Assembly: GCA_943369755.1 (NCBI GenBank)
Contig: CALROG020000029.1
Location: forward strand, 1-53,967
Reading direction: 5' to 3'
Length of the DNA stretch: 53,967 nucleotides
DNA from: CALROG01 sp943369755
GTDB taxonomy: Bacteria > Pseudomonadota > Gammaproteobacteria > Burkholderiales > Burkholderiaceae_C
The position numbers were made by a program, and so were the translations under genes. The first letter of the stretch is position 1. Every line of letters starts with the position of its first letter. Shown here piece after piece: positions 38,138 through 47,603 of the stretch. The notes below the pieces were generated by a model, which saw nothing but the letters and a program-made list of their open reading frames with translations, was not told the DNA's origin and did no database searches.

Positions 38138-38932
38138 ATGCGCGTACTTCGCACGCAAATTCTGATTGGGGTTGTGGCAGCCGGCCTATTGGTCGGCTGC
38201 TCCAGCACGCCTGAAGCACCTGATCGCTCAGAAGAGCCCGGTGGTACGCCCTGGGCGGCGGCCTCACTCGCTCCACAGCTGGACAGCACGGCCTTGAATG
38301 CGCCGGGGCCTTGGGCCCACTACAGGCTGCCGGGCAAGGCCGCTTCGCGTTTCACTTATGTGCGCAAGGACGGCCGCAACACCATGTTGGCGACGGCGAA
38401 GTCATCGGCCAGCATGTTGCGATACCCAGTGCAGATGGCACCTTCCGATATTGGGAGCATCCGCTTCTCCTGGAATGTGCCCGAGCTGATTGCAGGGGCC
38501 GACATGGCATTGCGCGATGTCGATGATTCGCCGGTACGCATTGTTCTGGCGTTCGATGGTGACCGGTCAACGCTGTCAAGCCGGAACCAGGCGCTGTCGG
38601 AGTTGGCGCGCGCACTAACCGGTGAGGAGCTTCCCTATGCAACACTGATGTACGTCTGGTGCAATACCTGTGTTACTGAAAGTGTGATTGTCAACCCGCG
38701 CACCGACCGCATTCGCAAGCTGGTGGTCGAGTCCGGCGCTGCGCGACTGAAAGAATGGCTGAGTTACGAGCGCGACATTCGGGCCGATTACGAAAAAGCC
38801 TTTGGTGAACCCCCCGGCACTCTGCTGGCCGTCGGCATCATGACCGACAGCGACAACACCCGCTCTGCCACCCGGGCGTGGTACGGCCCGGTCGAATTGC
38901 GCGCCGCAGCATTGGCCGACAAAACGCGCTGA
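38138..38932 (+). CDS. DUF3047-type lipoprotein
   Basis: A 264-residue putative lipoprotein. The signal MRVLRTQILIGVVAAGLLVGC has a lipobox LVGC with Cys21. The body contains HYRLPGKAASRFTYVRKDGR, IRFSWNVPELIAGADMALRDVDDSPVRIVLAFDGD, LMYVWCNTC and TRAWYGPVELRAA, the pattern of DUF3047 proteins, which have no defined role. I chose the ATG at 38138 over an upstream TTG because the lipoprotein signal starts there and AAGG lies 9 nt before it. Confidence 0.8.
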   Translation: MRVLRTQILIGVVAAGLLVGCSSTPEAPDRSEEPGGTPWAAASLAPQLDSTALNAPGPWAHYRLPGKAASRFTYVRKDGRNTMLATAKSSASMLRYPVQMAPSDIGSIRFSWNVPELIAGADMALRDVDDSPVRIVLAFDGDRSTLSSRNQALSELARALTGEELPYATLMYVWCNTCVTESVIVNPRTDRIRKLVVESGAARLKEWLSYERDIRADYEKAFGEPPGTLLAVGIMTDSDNTRSATRAWYGPVELRAAALADKTR

Positions 38933-38988
38933 TTTGTTGCGCTGCGGCGCACTGTCGCCGCCAGCACAGGGTCTGCGGGAAACCCCTT

Positions 38989-39018
38989 TTGACGCAACGG
39001 GCACGGTTGCTGCATAGT
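38989..39018 (+). promoter_or_regulatory. Possible promoter of the peptide ABC transporter operon
   Basis: TTGACG (38989-38994) with CATAGT (39013-39018) at 18-bp spacing, about 30 nt before the first gene of the operon. The -35 is good and the -10 is weak. Confidence 0.35.
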
Positions 39019-39046
39019 CTGGTCTTTCCAAATTCAAGAGGGTTTC

Positions 39047-40627
39047 ATGAAGCTCAAATTCGCTTTGTTGACTGCGGCCGCCGTGGCTGCTTTTGCGGCC
39101 ACACCGGCGTTGCATGCCAAGCCATTCAAGTGGTCCAGTGCCAGCGACATTCCGACGCTGGACATCCATTCCCAAAACAATGCACTTGGCAACGGCGTGC
39201 ATGCCGCCGTGTACGACGCGCTGGTCTACTACAACAGCACGACGTTCAAGCCCGAGCCACAACTGGCCACTAGCTGGCGTGAACTGTCCCCAACGCAAGT
39301 GCGCTTCAACCTGCGCGCCGGCGTGAAGTTCAGCGACGGCTCTGCGCTCACGGCTGATGACGTGGTCTATTCGATCACGCGCGCCATGTCCAGGACGTCG
39401 AACTACGCGATCTATGCGCAAGGCATTGACCGGGCAGTCAAGGTGAACGATTCCACTGTTGACTTGATCATGAAAGGCCCAAATCCGGTGCTGATCAACC
39501 AGCTCACCGAACTGCGCATCATGAGCAAAGCCTGGGCCGAGAAGAACAAGTCAGTCGAACCCAAGGACATTCGAACCAAAGACGAGACCTTTGCACACCG
39601 CAATGCCATGGGCACCGGCATGTACATGGTCAAGGAGTGGCAACCGGACCAAAAATTGGTTTTGGTGCGCAACCCAAACTACTGGGGCAAGAATGACAGC
39701 AACGTCACTGAAGTCATCTACACGCCGATCAAGTCTGAGGCAACGCGCGTCGCCGCGTTGCTGTCGGGCGAAGTCGACTTGATCCTCGACCCGAGCCCGC
39801 AAGACCTGGGTCGCCTGCGTAGCAACGCCAACCTGAAGGTGATCGACGGGGTTGAGAACCGCACCATCTTCTTCGGCATGGACCAATTCCGCGACGAGCT
39901 GCCCGGCTCCAACATCAAAGGCAAGAACCCGCTGAAAGACTTGCGCGTGCGCAAGGCGCTGTACCAGGCGATCGACATTGACAGCATCCAGCGCGTCACC
40001 ATGCGTGGCCTGAGCCAGCCTACCGGTGCCATGGTGTCACCGCAGGTCAACGGCTGGACTGAAGGTGTGCACAAGCGTCACCCGTATGACCCTGAGGCAT
40101 CCAAGAAGCAACTTGCCGATGCCGGCTACCCCCAGGGTTTCGAAGTGGACTTTGCCTGTCCGAACAACCGCTACATCAACGACGAAGAAATTTGCCAGGC
40201 AGTCACTGCCATGTGGGCCAAGGTGGGCGTCAAGGCCAAGCTGCGCACCCTGCCGCTGGTGACCTATTTCCCAATGATCCAGCGCTTTGAAGCCAGCATC
40301 TACATGCTGGGCTGGGGTGTTCCGACTTTCGACGCGCTCTACAGCCTGCAATCGCTGACGCGCAGCCTGGGAACGGGTGGTGATGGCAACTACAACGTAG
40401 GCCGCTACAAGAACGAGCGGATGGACATTGTGGTGGACCGCGTGAAGTCTGAAACCGACTTGCCGGTGCGCAACCGCCTGCTGACCGAAGCCCTGCAGCT
40501 AAGCAACGACACGGTTTCGCACATTCCGATGCACAACCAGATCATTCCCTGGGCGCTGAAGAAGAATGTGGACGTTGTTCACCGCGCCGACAACCGGCTT
40601 GACTGGCGTCTGATCAAGGTCAACTGA
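39047..40627 (+). CDS. Peptide-type ABC transporter substrate-binding protein, paralogue 1
   Basis: A 526-residue periplasmic binding protein (SBP_bac_5 family). The signal is MKLKFALLTAAAVAAFAATPALHA. The mature region has SDIPTLDIHSQNNALGNGVHAAVYDAL and FNLRAGVKFSDGSALTADDVVYS, then FKNPLKDLRVRKALYQAIDID-like GKNPLKDLRVRKALYQAIDID. It binds dipeptides, oligopeptides or related amides for the adjacent permease and ATPases. It is clearly related to the second binding protein at 43047-44630 along its full length. The substrate cannot be named from sequence. Confidence 0.92.
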   Translation: MKLKFALLTAAAVAAFAATPALHAKPFKWSSASDIPTLDIHSQNNALGNGVHAAVYDALVYYNSTTFKPEPQLATSWRELSPTQVRFNLRAGVKFSDGSALTADDVVYSITRAMSRTSNYAIYAQGIDRAVKVNDSTVDLIMKGPNPVLINQLTELRIMSKAWAEKNKSVEPKDIRTKDETFAHRNAMGTGMYMVKEWQPDQKLVLVRNPNYWGKNDSNVTEVIYTPIKSEATRVAALLSGEVDLILDPSPQDLGRLRSNANLKVIDGVENRTIFFGMDQFRDELPGSNIKGKNPLKDLRVRKALYQAIDIDSIQRVTMRGLSQPTGAMVSPQVNGWTEGVHKRHPYDPEASKKQLADAGYPQGFEVDFACPNNRYINDEEICQAVTAMWAKVGVKAKLRTLPLVTYFPMIQRFEASIYMLGWGVPTFDALYSLQSLTRSLGTGGDGNYNVGRYKNERMDIVVDRVKSETDLPVRNRLLTEALQLSNDTVSHIPMHNQIIPWALKKNVDVVHRADNRLDWRLIKVN

Positions 40628-40638
40628 GTGCAACAAAG

Positions 40639-40670
40639 CAAGGCCGCCGCAAGGCGGCCTTGTGTTTTGT
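40639..40670 (+). terminator. Intra-operon hairpin after binding protein 1
   Basis: CAAGGCCGCC (40639-40648) and GGCGGCCTTG (40653-40662) form a perfect 10-bp stem with a GCAA tetraloop, then TGTTTTGT. It probably stops most transcripts or protects the mRNA end, so the binding protein is made in excess over the permease. Confidence 0.75.
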
Positions 40671-40775
40671 GCGGCGTTCTGGGCGGCCTTGCCAATTGTT
40701 TAAGCCTAAAGGAAATCCCTGAGGCGGCACGGCTGTTGCTCTGATAGCATCTGCCACCCTGTAAGCGTAAATAGA

Positions 40776-41756
40776 ATGTTCGCCTTTATCCTGCGTCGCC
40801 TTATCCAGGCTGTGATCGTGATGATCACGGTTGCCTTCATCGCATTCCTGTTGTTTCAGTACGTTGGTGACCCGGTTGTTTTTCTGCTTGGTCAGGACGC
40901 GACACCGCAGCAGATTCGCGAGTTGCGCGCCGACCTGGGGCTGGACAAGCACTTCATCGTGCAGTTCGGCCACTTTCTGGTCAACGCGGTGCAGGGGGAG
41001 TTCGGCTTAAGCCTGCGTCAAGGCGCGAAAGTTTCACGCCTGATCGCCGAGCGCTTTCCTGCAACGCTGGAGCTTGCGCTGGTTGCCGCCTTCATGGCCT
41101 TGGCCATCGGCATCCCCATGGGGGTGTATTCGGCTCTGCGCCGCGGCACATTCCTGAGCCAGGTGTTCATGACCCTGTCGTTGCTCGGTGTTTCGTTGCC
41201 CACTTTTCTTATTGGCATCTTGCTGATTCTGGTGTTTGCCGTGGGCCTGGGTTGGTTCCCAAGTTTTGGTCGTGGCGAAACCGTACAGCTTGGCTGGTGG
41301 AGCACTGGATTGCTCAAGGCCAAGGGTTGGCACCATATCGTGCTGCCAGCGGTCACACTGGCCATCTTTCAGCTCACGCTGATCATGAGACTGGTGCGCG
41401 CCGAGATGCTTGAGGTGCTGCGCACCGACTACATCAAGTTTGCGCGCGCGCGGGGGCTGTCCAACCGTGCTATCCATTTCGGGCACGCGCTCAAAAACAC
41501 GCTGGTGCCGGTGATGACCATTACAGGCTTGCAGCTTGGTGGCCTGATCGCTTTTGCCATCATCACTGAAACAGTGTTCCAGTGGCCGGGCATGGGGTTG
41601 CTGTTCATCCAGGCTGTGACTTTCGCCGATATTCCCGTGATGGCTGCTTATCTGTGCCTGATCGCGTTGATTTTTGTGGTGATCAATCTCGTGGTTGACC
41701 TGCTTTACTTCGCTGTCGATCCGCGCCTGCGCATGGGCAAGTCAGGGGGGCATTGA
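40776..41756 (+). CDS. Peptide ABC transporter permease, DppB-like
   Basis: A 326-residue inner-membrane permease with six predicted segments, the first at residues 9-30 (AVIVMITVAFIAFLLFQYVGD). The DppB/OppB hallmarks are LLGQDATPQQIRELRADLGLDK, GVSLPTFLIGILLILVF and the ATPase-coupling EAA region EVLRTDYIKFARARGLSNRAIHFGHALKNTLVPV. It pairs with the DppC-like permease at 44698. The stop overlaps the M20 hydrolase start (ATGA), so the two are translationally coupled. Confidence 0.93.
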   Translation: MFAFILRRLIQAVIVMITVAFIAFLLFQYVGDPVVFLLGQDATPQQIRELRADLGLDKHFIVQFGHFLVNAVQGEFGLSLRQGAKVSRLIAERFPATLELALVAAFMALAIGIPMGVYSALRRGTFLSQVFMTLSLLGVSLPTFLIGILLILVFAVGLGWFPSFGRGETVQLGWWSTGLLKAKGWHHIVLPAVTLAIFQLTLIMRLVRAEMLEVLRTDYIKFARARGLSNRAIHFGHALKNTLVPVMTITGLQLGGLIAFAIITETVFQWPGMGLLFIQAVTFADIPVMAAYLCLIALIFVVINLVVDLLYFAVDPRLRMGKSGGH

Positions 41757-42982
41757 TGTTGGCACCGGTTGCCACCCCACGTCTGAAGGCCAGCGGTCGG
41801 GCGTTTGCGCACATCGCGCAGTTTCACCCCGAACTGACCGCGCTGCGGCGCGACCTGCACGCGCATCCTGAACTTGGCTTCGAAGAGGTATACACCGCAG
41901 GCCGCGTCAAGGAAGCGCTCAAGCTGTGTGGCGTGGACGAGGTGCACGACGGAATTGGCAAGACCGGCGTAGTCGGCGTGATCAGGGGGCGGCAATCTAC
42001 GGCGGGCCGCATGGTCGGGCTGCGCGCCGATATGGACGCCCTGACCATGACCGAACACAACGACTTCGCCTGGAAGTCCGCACGTCCCGGCATGATGCAT
42101 GGCTGCGGTCACGATGGCCACGTAACCATGCTGGTCGGCGCAGCCCGCTATCTGGCCGAGACCCGCAACTTTGATGGCACTGCGGTGCTGATCTTTCAGC
42201 CCGGCGAAGAGGGCTTTGCGGGCGCCAAGGCCATGATTGAAGACGGTTTGTTCGAGCGCTTCCCGGTGCAGGCGGTCTATGCCATGCACAACTGGCCTGC
42301 CATGCGGCCGGGCATGGTAGGTATCAATCCCGGCCCGATGATGGCCGCGGCTGACCGCATCACCATTGAGATCACCGGCAAGGGCGGTCATGGTGCGCAT
42401 GCGTACCTCACCGTCGATCCGGTGTTGGTGGCCGGTCACATCATCACGGCGGTGCAAAGCATTGTGTCGCGCAACGTTCGGGCAGTTGACTCCGCCGTCA
42501 TCAGCCTGTGCGCCATGCAAGCAGGCGACCTTGGCGCTATGAGTGTGGTGCCGGGCCAGGCCACGCTGGTGGGTACCGTGCGCACCTTCAACCCTGCGAC
42601 GCAAGATCTGGTGGAACGCCGCCTTGTTGAGCTGTGCAGCGCCATTGCCCAGGGCTTTGGTGCGACGGCCCACGTCAACTACGAACGCATCTACCCGGCG
42701 ACGCTGAATACAGCGCCTGAGGCGATGTTTGCTGCTGATGTGGCGCAGGCACTGGTGGGTGCTGACCATGTGGTGCGCGATATGGACCCCAGCATGGGTG
42801 CGGAAGACTTTTCCTTCATGTTGCAGGCCAAGCCCGGTGCCTATTTGCGCCTTGGCCAGGGTGGCGAAGGCAGTTGTTTCCTGCACAACAGCCGCTACGA
42901 CTTCAACGACGAAATTTTGCCGTTGGGCTCAGCCCTGCATGCCGGCCTGATAGAGCAATCGATGCCTGTTGCAGTGCAATAG
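41756..42982 (+). CDS. M20 family metallo-amidohydrolase (hippurate hydrolase/aminoacylase type)
   Basis: A 408-residue cytoplasmic enzyme of the M20D (AbgA/HipO/IAA-amino acid hydrolase-like) group. Metal-binding residues lie in MMHGCGHDGHVTML (His115, Cys117, His119 region), the catalytic Glu pair is in LIFQPGEEGFAGAK, and the final metal ligand is in MGAEDFSFML. A dimerisation domain covers about residues 190-300 (GKGGHGAHAYLTVDPVLVAG). It hydrolyses N-acyl or peptide amides. Being inside the transporter operon, it likely acts on the imported substrate. The start is ATG 41756, overlapping the permease stop. Confidence 0.92.
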   Translation: MLAPVATPRLKASGRAFAHIAQFHPELTALRRDLHAHPELGFEEVYTAGRVKEALKLCGVDEVHDGIGKTGVVGVIRGRQSTAGRMVGLRADMDALTMTEHNDFAWKSARPGMMHGCGHDGHVTMLVGAARYLAETRNFDGTAVLIFQPGEEGFAGAKAMIEDGLFERFPVQAVYAMHNWPAMRPGMVGINPGPMMAAADRITIEITGKGGHGAHAYLTVDPVLVAGHIITAVQSIVSRNVRAVDSAVISLCAMQAGDLGAMSVVPGQATLVGTVRTFNPATQDLVERRLVELCSAIAQGFGATAHVNYERIYPATLNTAPEAMFAADVAQALVGADHVVRDMDPSMGAEDFSFMLQAKPGAYLRLGQGGEGSCFLHNSRYDFNDEILPLGSALHAGLIEQSMPVAVQ

Positions 42983-42997
42983 TGCAATAGTGCAATT
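42974..42997 (+). repeat. Three tandem 8-bp units at the hydrolase stop codon
   Basis: GTGCAATA, GTGCAATA, GTGCAATT. The stop codon TAG of the M20 gene is made by the first unit junction. Slipped-strand changes here would leave the protein end unaffected but alter spacing to the next gene. Confidence 0.7.
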
Positions 42998-43046
42998 CCA
43001 AAACCCCGCCCTGACCTTCTGTCATCTCTTCCACAAGGAGCCTTCG

Positions 43047-44630
43047 ATGAAATTCAAGACCAACCTGATCACTGCCGCGCTGTTTTGCGCAGTGGCTGCC
43101 ACCAGCATGGGTGTGTCGGCGCAAACCGTGCGCATCGCCAACCAGGGTGACGCTTTGTCCATGGACCCGCACTCACTCAACGAGTCGCTGCAACTGTCGG
43201 TAACCGGCAACGTTTACGAGGCCCTCGTCGGGCGTAACAAAGACCTGAGCCTGGCACCGGGGCTGGCAACATCATGGAGCCAACCGTCGCCAACAGTCTG
43301 GCGCTTCCAACTGCGAAAGGGCGTGCAATTCCATGACGGCACACCGTTCACGGCCGATGACGTGTTGTTCACGTTCGACCGTGCCGCCGGTGACGGCTCC
43401 GACATGAAGAGCTATGTCAACGACGTCAAGCAGGTTCGCAAGATCAATGACCATGTGATCGAAATTGAAACCAAGGCACCGTTCCCGATCCTGCCCGACG
43501 TGATCTCGCTGGTTTTCATCATGAGCAAGAAGTGGAGCGAGACCAACCAGGCTACCAAGCCGGTAGATCGCCGCAAAGGCATTGAAAACGCGGCCTCTTT
43601 CCGCGCCAACGGCACCGGCCCGTACCGCCTGCGTGAGCGCCAGCCCAATGTCAAGACGACCTTTGTGCGAAACGGCAACTACTGGGGCAAGATTGACGGC
43701 AACGCCAGCGAAGTGGTGTTCACCCCCATCGGAAATGACGCAACCCGGGTTGCAGCGCTGTTGTCGGGCGAGATCGACGTGATGGAGCCGGTGCCGGTGC
43801 AGGACATCGACAAGGTCAATGCCTCGCCCAATGCGCGGGTGCTGGCCGGCCCTGAGCTGCGCACGATTTTCCTGGGCATGGACCAAAAGCGCGATGAGCT
43901 GCTTTACTCCAGCGTGAAGGGCAAGAACCCGTTCAAGGACAAGCGTGTGCGCCAGGCCTTCTACCAGGCCATCGACATTGACGGCATTGCCAAGACCGTG
44001 ATGCGCGGCGCAGCCAAGCCCACCGGCCTGATGGTAGGCCCGGGCATCAACGGGTTCAACAACGAACAGAACAAGCGCCTGGCGTATGACGTGGAAGCTG
44101 CCAAGAAGCTGCTGGCCGATGCCGGCTACCCCAGCGGCTTTGATATCACCATGAATTGCCCCAACGACCGCTATGTGAACGACGCACGCATTTGCCAGGC
44201 GGTCGCGGCCAATCTGGCACGCATCAACGTCAAAGTCAACCTGGCTGCCGAAACCAAAGGCACCTACTTCCCCAAGGTACTGCGTCGTGACACCAGCTTT
44301 TACATGCTGGGCTGGACACCGGGCACCTACGACGCGCACAACGCGCTGAATGCGCTGATGCGCTGCGTTGACGACAAGGGCGCTGGCCAGTTCAACCTGG
44401 GTGCCTATTGCAACCCGAAGGTGGATGAACTGACCAACAAGATCCAGTCCGAGACCGACAAGGTCAAACGCTCGGCGATGATCAAGGAAGCCTTTGACCT
44501 GCACGGGGCCGACATTGGCCACCTGCCGTTGCATCAGCAGGCGCTGGCCTGGGGCATGTCCAAGAAGGTTGACCTGGTTCAGCAGGCCGACAACTTCATG
44601 CCGTTCAAGTGGATCAGCATCAAAAAATAA
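43047..44630 (+). CDS. Peptide-type ABC transporter substrate-binding protein, paralogue 2
   Basis: A 527-residue SBP_bac_5 protein. The signal MKFKTNLITAALFCAVAATSMGVSAQ is cleaved before Gln26 or nearby. TVRIANQGDALSMDPHSLNESLQLSVTGNVYEALV starts the mature chain. Shared landmarks with paralogue 1 are GKNPFKDKRVRQAFYQAIDIDGI, KPTGLMV, MLGWTPGTYDAHNAL and the C-terminal HLPLHQQALAWGMSKKVDLVQQADN. The operon thus has two binding proteins for one permease set, probably widening specificity. The start is ATG 43047 after AAGGAG. Confidence 0.92.
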   Translation: MKFKTNLITAALFCAVAATSMGVSAQTVRIANQGDALSMDPHSLNESLQLSVTGNVYEALVGRNKDLSLAPGLATSWSQPSPTVWRFQLRKGVQFHDGTPFTADDVLFTFDRAAGDGSDMKSYVNDVKQVRKINDHVIEIETKAPFPILPDVISLVFIMSKKWSETNQATKPVDRRKGIENAASFRANGTGPYRLRERQPNVKTTFVRNGNYWGKIDGNASEVVFTPIGNDATRVAALLSGEIDVMEPVPVQDIDKVNASPNARVLAGPELRTIFLGMDQKRDELLYSSVKGKNPFKDKRVRQAFYQAIDIDGIAKTVMRGAAKPTGLMVGPGINGFNNEQNKRLAYDVEAAKKLLADAGYPSGFDITMNCPNDRYVNDARICQAVAANLARINVKVNLAAETKGTYFPKVLRRDTSFYMLGWTPGTYDAHNALNALMRCVDDKGAGQFNLGAYCNPKVDELTNKIQSETDKVKRSAMIKEAFDLHGADIGHLPLHQQALAWGMSKKVDLVQQADNFMPFKWISIKK

Positions 44631-44697
44631 GCTCTGATGCCCGCAGGAGCCTGGCCGCACCGATCTGGCAGGCACCTGCGGCCTGGCGCGTCTCACG

Positions 44698-45609
44698 ATG
44701 ATCAAAACCCTCGCCCGCTGGCTCGACAGTGATGTTGGCCACAGTTTTCGCACTTCGCCGGTCGCCATGGTGGCTGCCGCGATCGCGTTTATCTGCGTGT
44801 TCTGTTCGGCTTTTGCCGGGCTGATTGCGCCTCACAACCCGTTTGACCTCGTCACGCTGGAACTAAGCGATGCACGGCTGCCGCCGGCATGGTCAACCGG
44901 GGGAACCAGCAAATACCTGCTGGGAACCGACGACCAGGGCCGCGACATCCTGTCGGCGTTGTTTTACGGTGCCCGCATTTCGCTGGTGGTCGGCGTTGTC
45001 AGTGTCATCCTGTCGATGGTCATCGGTGTTGCGCTGGGCCTGCTGGCCGGTTTTCGCGGCGGCTGGATCGACACTTTGCTGATGCGCATGTGCGACGTCA
45101 TGCTCAGCTTTCCGCCTATTTTGGTGGCGCTTTTGATTGCCGGCGTGGGCCGCGCGATGTTTCCCAACGCGCAGGAGTCGGTGGCCTTTGGCGTGCTCAT
45201 TCTGTCCATTACGTTGACCGGTTGGGTTCAGTACGCGCGGACGGTGCGGGGCACCACCATGGTCGAGCGCAACAAGGAATACGTGCAGGCCGCACGCGTG
45301 ACGGGTGTTGCGCCGTTGCGCATCATGGCGCACCATGTGCTGCCCAACGTCATGGGGCCGGTAATGGTGCTGGCGACCATCCAGGTTGCCACCGCCATCC
45401 TCACCGAAGCCACGCTGTCTTTCCTGGGGGTTGGCGTGCCACCCACTGCGCCGTCGCTGGGCACCCTGATCCGGGTTGGCAACGACTACCTGTTCTCTGG
45501 TGAATGGTGGATTACCGTGTTCCCCGGCCTCATGCTGGTACTGATCGCGTTGAGCGTCAACCTGCTGGGTGACTGGCTGCGTGACGCACTGAACCCGAGG
45601 CTGCGGTAA
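44698..45609 (+). CDS. Peptide ABC transporter permease, DppC-like
   Basis: A 303-residue inner-membrane permease. The N-terminal OppC_N segment (MVAAAIAFICVFCSAFAGLIAPHNPFD, about residues 22-50) is followed by the DppC motif LLGTDDQGRDILSALFYGARISL. The ATPase-contact motif is NKEYVQAARVTGVAPLRIMAHHVLPNVMGPV and the C-terminus is GDWLRDALNPRLR. It forms the channel with the DppB-like protein. Its stop is followed at once by the first ATPase start (45610). Confidence 0.93.
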   Translation: MIKTLARWLDSDVGHSFRTSPVAMVAAAIAFICVFCSAFAGLIAPHNPFDLVTLELSDARLPPAWSTGGTSKYLLGTDDQGRDILSALFYGARISLVVGVVSVILSMVIGVALGLLAGFRGGWIDTLLMRMCDVMLSFPPILVALLIAGVGRAMFPNAQESVAFGVLILSITLTGWVQYARTVRGTTMVERNKEYVQAARVTGVAPLRIMAHHVLPNVMGPVMVLATIQVATAILTEATLSFLGVGVPPTAPSLGTLIRVGNDYLFSGEWWITVFPGLMLVLIALSVNLLGDWLRDALNPRLR

Positions 45610-46581
45610 ATGAACCTGCTAGAAGTCAAAAACCTTGTCGTTGAATTCCCCAACCGGCGTGGCACGCTGCGCGCACTGGACGACATTTCCTTTTCGATTG
45701 CCCCTGGGGAAATTCTGGGCGTCGTGGGGGAGTCGGGGGCCGGAAAGAGCCTGACCGGTGCCGCCATCATCAGTTTGCTGGAGCCGCCGGGCCGTGTAGC
45801 CAGTGGCCAGATTCTGCTGGAAGGCCAGCGTATCGACAACCTGCCTTACGACCAGATGCGCCACATTCGGGGCCGCAAAATCGGCGCGATTTTTCAGGAC
45901 CCACTGACCTCGCTCAACCCTCTGTACACCATCGGGCGGCAGTTAACCGAGACCATTCTTGCGCACCTTCCGGTCAGCCCTGAAGAAGCCCGAAAGCGTG
46001 CTGTTGGCCTGCTGGAGGACACCGGCATCCCCGGTGCCGCCGAGCGCATTGACCACTACCCGCACCAGTTCAGCGGCGGCATGCGCCAACGCGTGGTGAT
46101 TGCCCTGGCCCTGGCCGCCGAGCCCAAGCTGATCGTGGCCGACGAGCCCACCACCGCGCTGGATGTTTCTATCCAGGCGCAGATCATCCAGCTGCTCAAG
46201 CGGGTCTGCAAAGACCGTGGTGCGGCGGTCATGCTGATCACCCACGACATGGGCGTGATCGCCGAGACCTGTGACCGCGTGGCCGTGATGTACGCCGGGC
46301 GCATTGCTGAAATCGGCCCGGTGCATGACGTCATCAACCAACCCTCGCACCCCTACACCGAAGGCCTGATGGCCGCCATCCCCGACATCACGGTTGACCG
46401 TGAACGCCTGAACCAGATTGACGGTGCCATGCCCCGCCTGAATGCCATACCCACCGGCTGCGCCTACAACCCGCGCTGCACAAAAACCTTTGACCGCTGC
46501 AAAACAGAGCGCCCCGGCCTGATGCCGGCTGGTGCTACCCGCGCCGCCTGCTGGCTGCACGACTCAGGGGGTGCACGATGA
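45610..46581 (+). CDS. Peptide ABC transporter ATPase, DppD-like
   Basis: A 323-residue ATPase. Walker A is GESGAGKSLTG (near residue 39), the ABC signature is FSGGMRQRVVIALALA, Walker B with D-loop is KLIVADEPTTALDVSIQAQ, and the switch His is in LITHDMG. The C-terminal oligopeptide-type extension with spaced Cys (GCAYNPRCTKTFDRCKTERPGL) is the family signature. It overlaps the second ATPase gene by 4 nt. Confidence 0.95.
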   Translation: MNLLEVKNLVVEFPNRRGTLRALDDISFSIAPGEILGVVGESGAGKSLTGAAIISLLEPPGRVASGQILLEGQRIDNLPYDQMRHIRGRKIGAIFQDPLTSLNPLYTIGRQLTETILAHLPVSPEEARKRAVGLLEDTGIPGAAERIDHYPHQFSGGMRQRVVIALALAAEPKLIVADEPTTALDVSIQAQIIQLLKRVCKDRGAAVMLITHDMGVIAETCDRVAVMYAGRIAEIGPVHDVINQPSHPYTEGLMAAIPDITVDRERLNQIDGAMPRLNAIPTGCAYNPRCTKTFDRCKTERPGLMPAGATRAACWLHDSGGAR

Positions 46582-47573
46582 GTGAGGCGCTTGTGCAGGC
46601 CACAGATCTGGCCAAGACCTTTGATGTTTCCGTACCCTGGCTCAACCGCGTCATTGAGCGCCGACCGCGCCAGTTGCTCAACGCCGTAGACGGCGTGAGC
46701 TTCGAGATTAAAAAAGGCAAAACCCTGGCCCTGGTGGGTGAGTCCGGCTGTGGCAAAAGCACGGTGGCGCGCCTGCTGGTGGGCTTGTACGAGCCGACCC
46801 GCGGTGGCCTGACCTTTGACGGGCAGGATGCCCATGCCGCCTTCAAGACGCCCGAGGGCCGCAAGCTGCGCCGGCGCATCCAGATGATCTTTCAGGACCC
46901 ATATGCCAGCTTGAACCCGCGCTGGATCGTGGAAGACATCGTCGGCGAGCCGCTGAAAGAGCACGGCATCATCACCGACGGCGAACAGCTCAAGGCCCGC
47001 GTGGGCGAGCTGCTCAAATCTGTGGGCCTGAGCCCGCTGGACATGGTCAAGTACCCGCACCAGTTCAGTGGCGGGCAACGCCAGCGCATCTCGATTGCGC
47101 GGGCCCTTGCCACCGAACCCGAATTCCTGGTCTGTGACGAGCCCACCAGCGCGCTGGATGTGAGCGTGCAGGCTCAGGTGCTCAACATCATGAAAGACCT
47201 GCAGAACAAGCAGGGCCTGACCTACCTGTTCATCTCGCACAACCTCGCCGTGGTGCGCCATGTGAGCGATGAGGTGGGTGTGATGTACCTGGGTCGGCTG
47301 GTGGAGCTGGCGCCCAAGCAGGAGCTGTTCGCCAACCCGAGGCACCCCTACACCCGCATGTTGCTGGACGCCATTCCGAAGATGCACGATACCGGGCGAC
47401 AGCGCACGCCGGTCAGTGGCGAGGTGCCCAACCCGTTGAACCCGCCCACGGGTTGCACCTTTCACCCGCGCTGCCAGCACGCCAATGAGCGGTGCAAGGC
47501 TGAGCGACCGGCGCTGCTGGACATTCAGGGCGTGAAAATCGCCTGCCATGCGGTGCAAGAGGGGCGCATCTAG
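46578..47573 (+). CDS. Peptide ABC transporter ATPase, DppF-like
   Basis: A 331-residue ATPase. Walker A is GESGCGKSTVARLL, the signature is FSGGQRQRISIARALA, Walker B is FLVCDEPTSALDVSVQAQ and the switch His is in FISHNLAVVRHVSDEVGVMYLGR. The Cys-containing C-terminal extension (GCTFHPRCQHANERCKAERPAL) marks it as the DppF/OppF partner. It is the last gene of the operon. It is convergent with hexR, with a palindromic element in the gap. Confidence 0.95.
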   Translation: MSEALVQATDLAKTFDVSVPWLNRVIERRPRQLLNAVDGVSFEIKKGKTLALVGESGCGKSTVARLLVGLYEPTRGGLTFDGQDAHAAFKTPEGRKLRRRIQMIFQDPYASLNPRWIVEDIVGEPLKEHGIITDGEQLKARVGELLKSVGLSPLDMVKYPHQFSGGQRQRISIARALATEPEFLVCDEPTSALDVSVQAQVLNIMKDLQNKQGLTYLFISHNLAVVRHVSDEVGVMYLGRLVELAPKQELFANPRHPYTRMLLDAIPKMHDTGRQRTPVSGEVPNPLNPPTGCTFHPRCQHANERCKAERPALLDIQGVKIACHAVQEGRI

Positions 47574-47603
47574 CGCTTTCGATGCTACAAACTGCGGCGC
47601 CCG

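Noticed and set aside
42974..42997. GTGCAATA triplet repeat as a phase-variation switch
   Set aside because: It lies at and after the stop codon, so unit changes do not switch the hydrolase frame.
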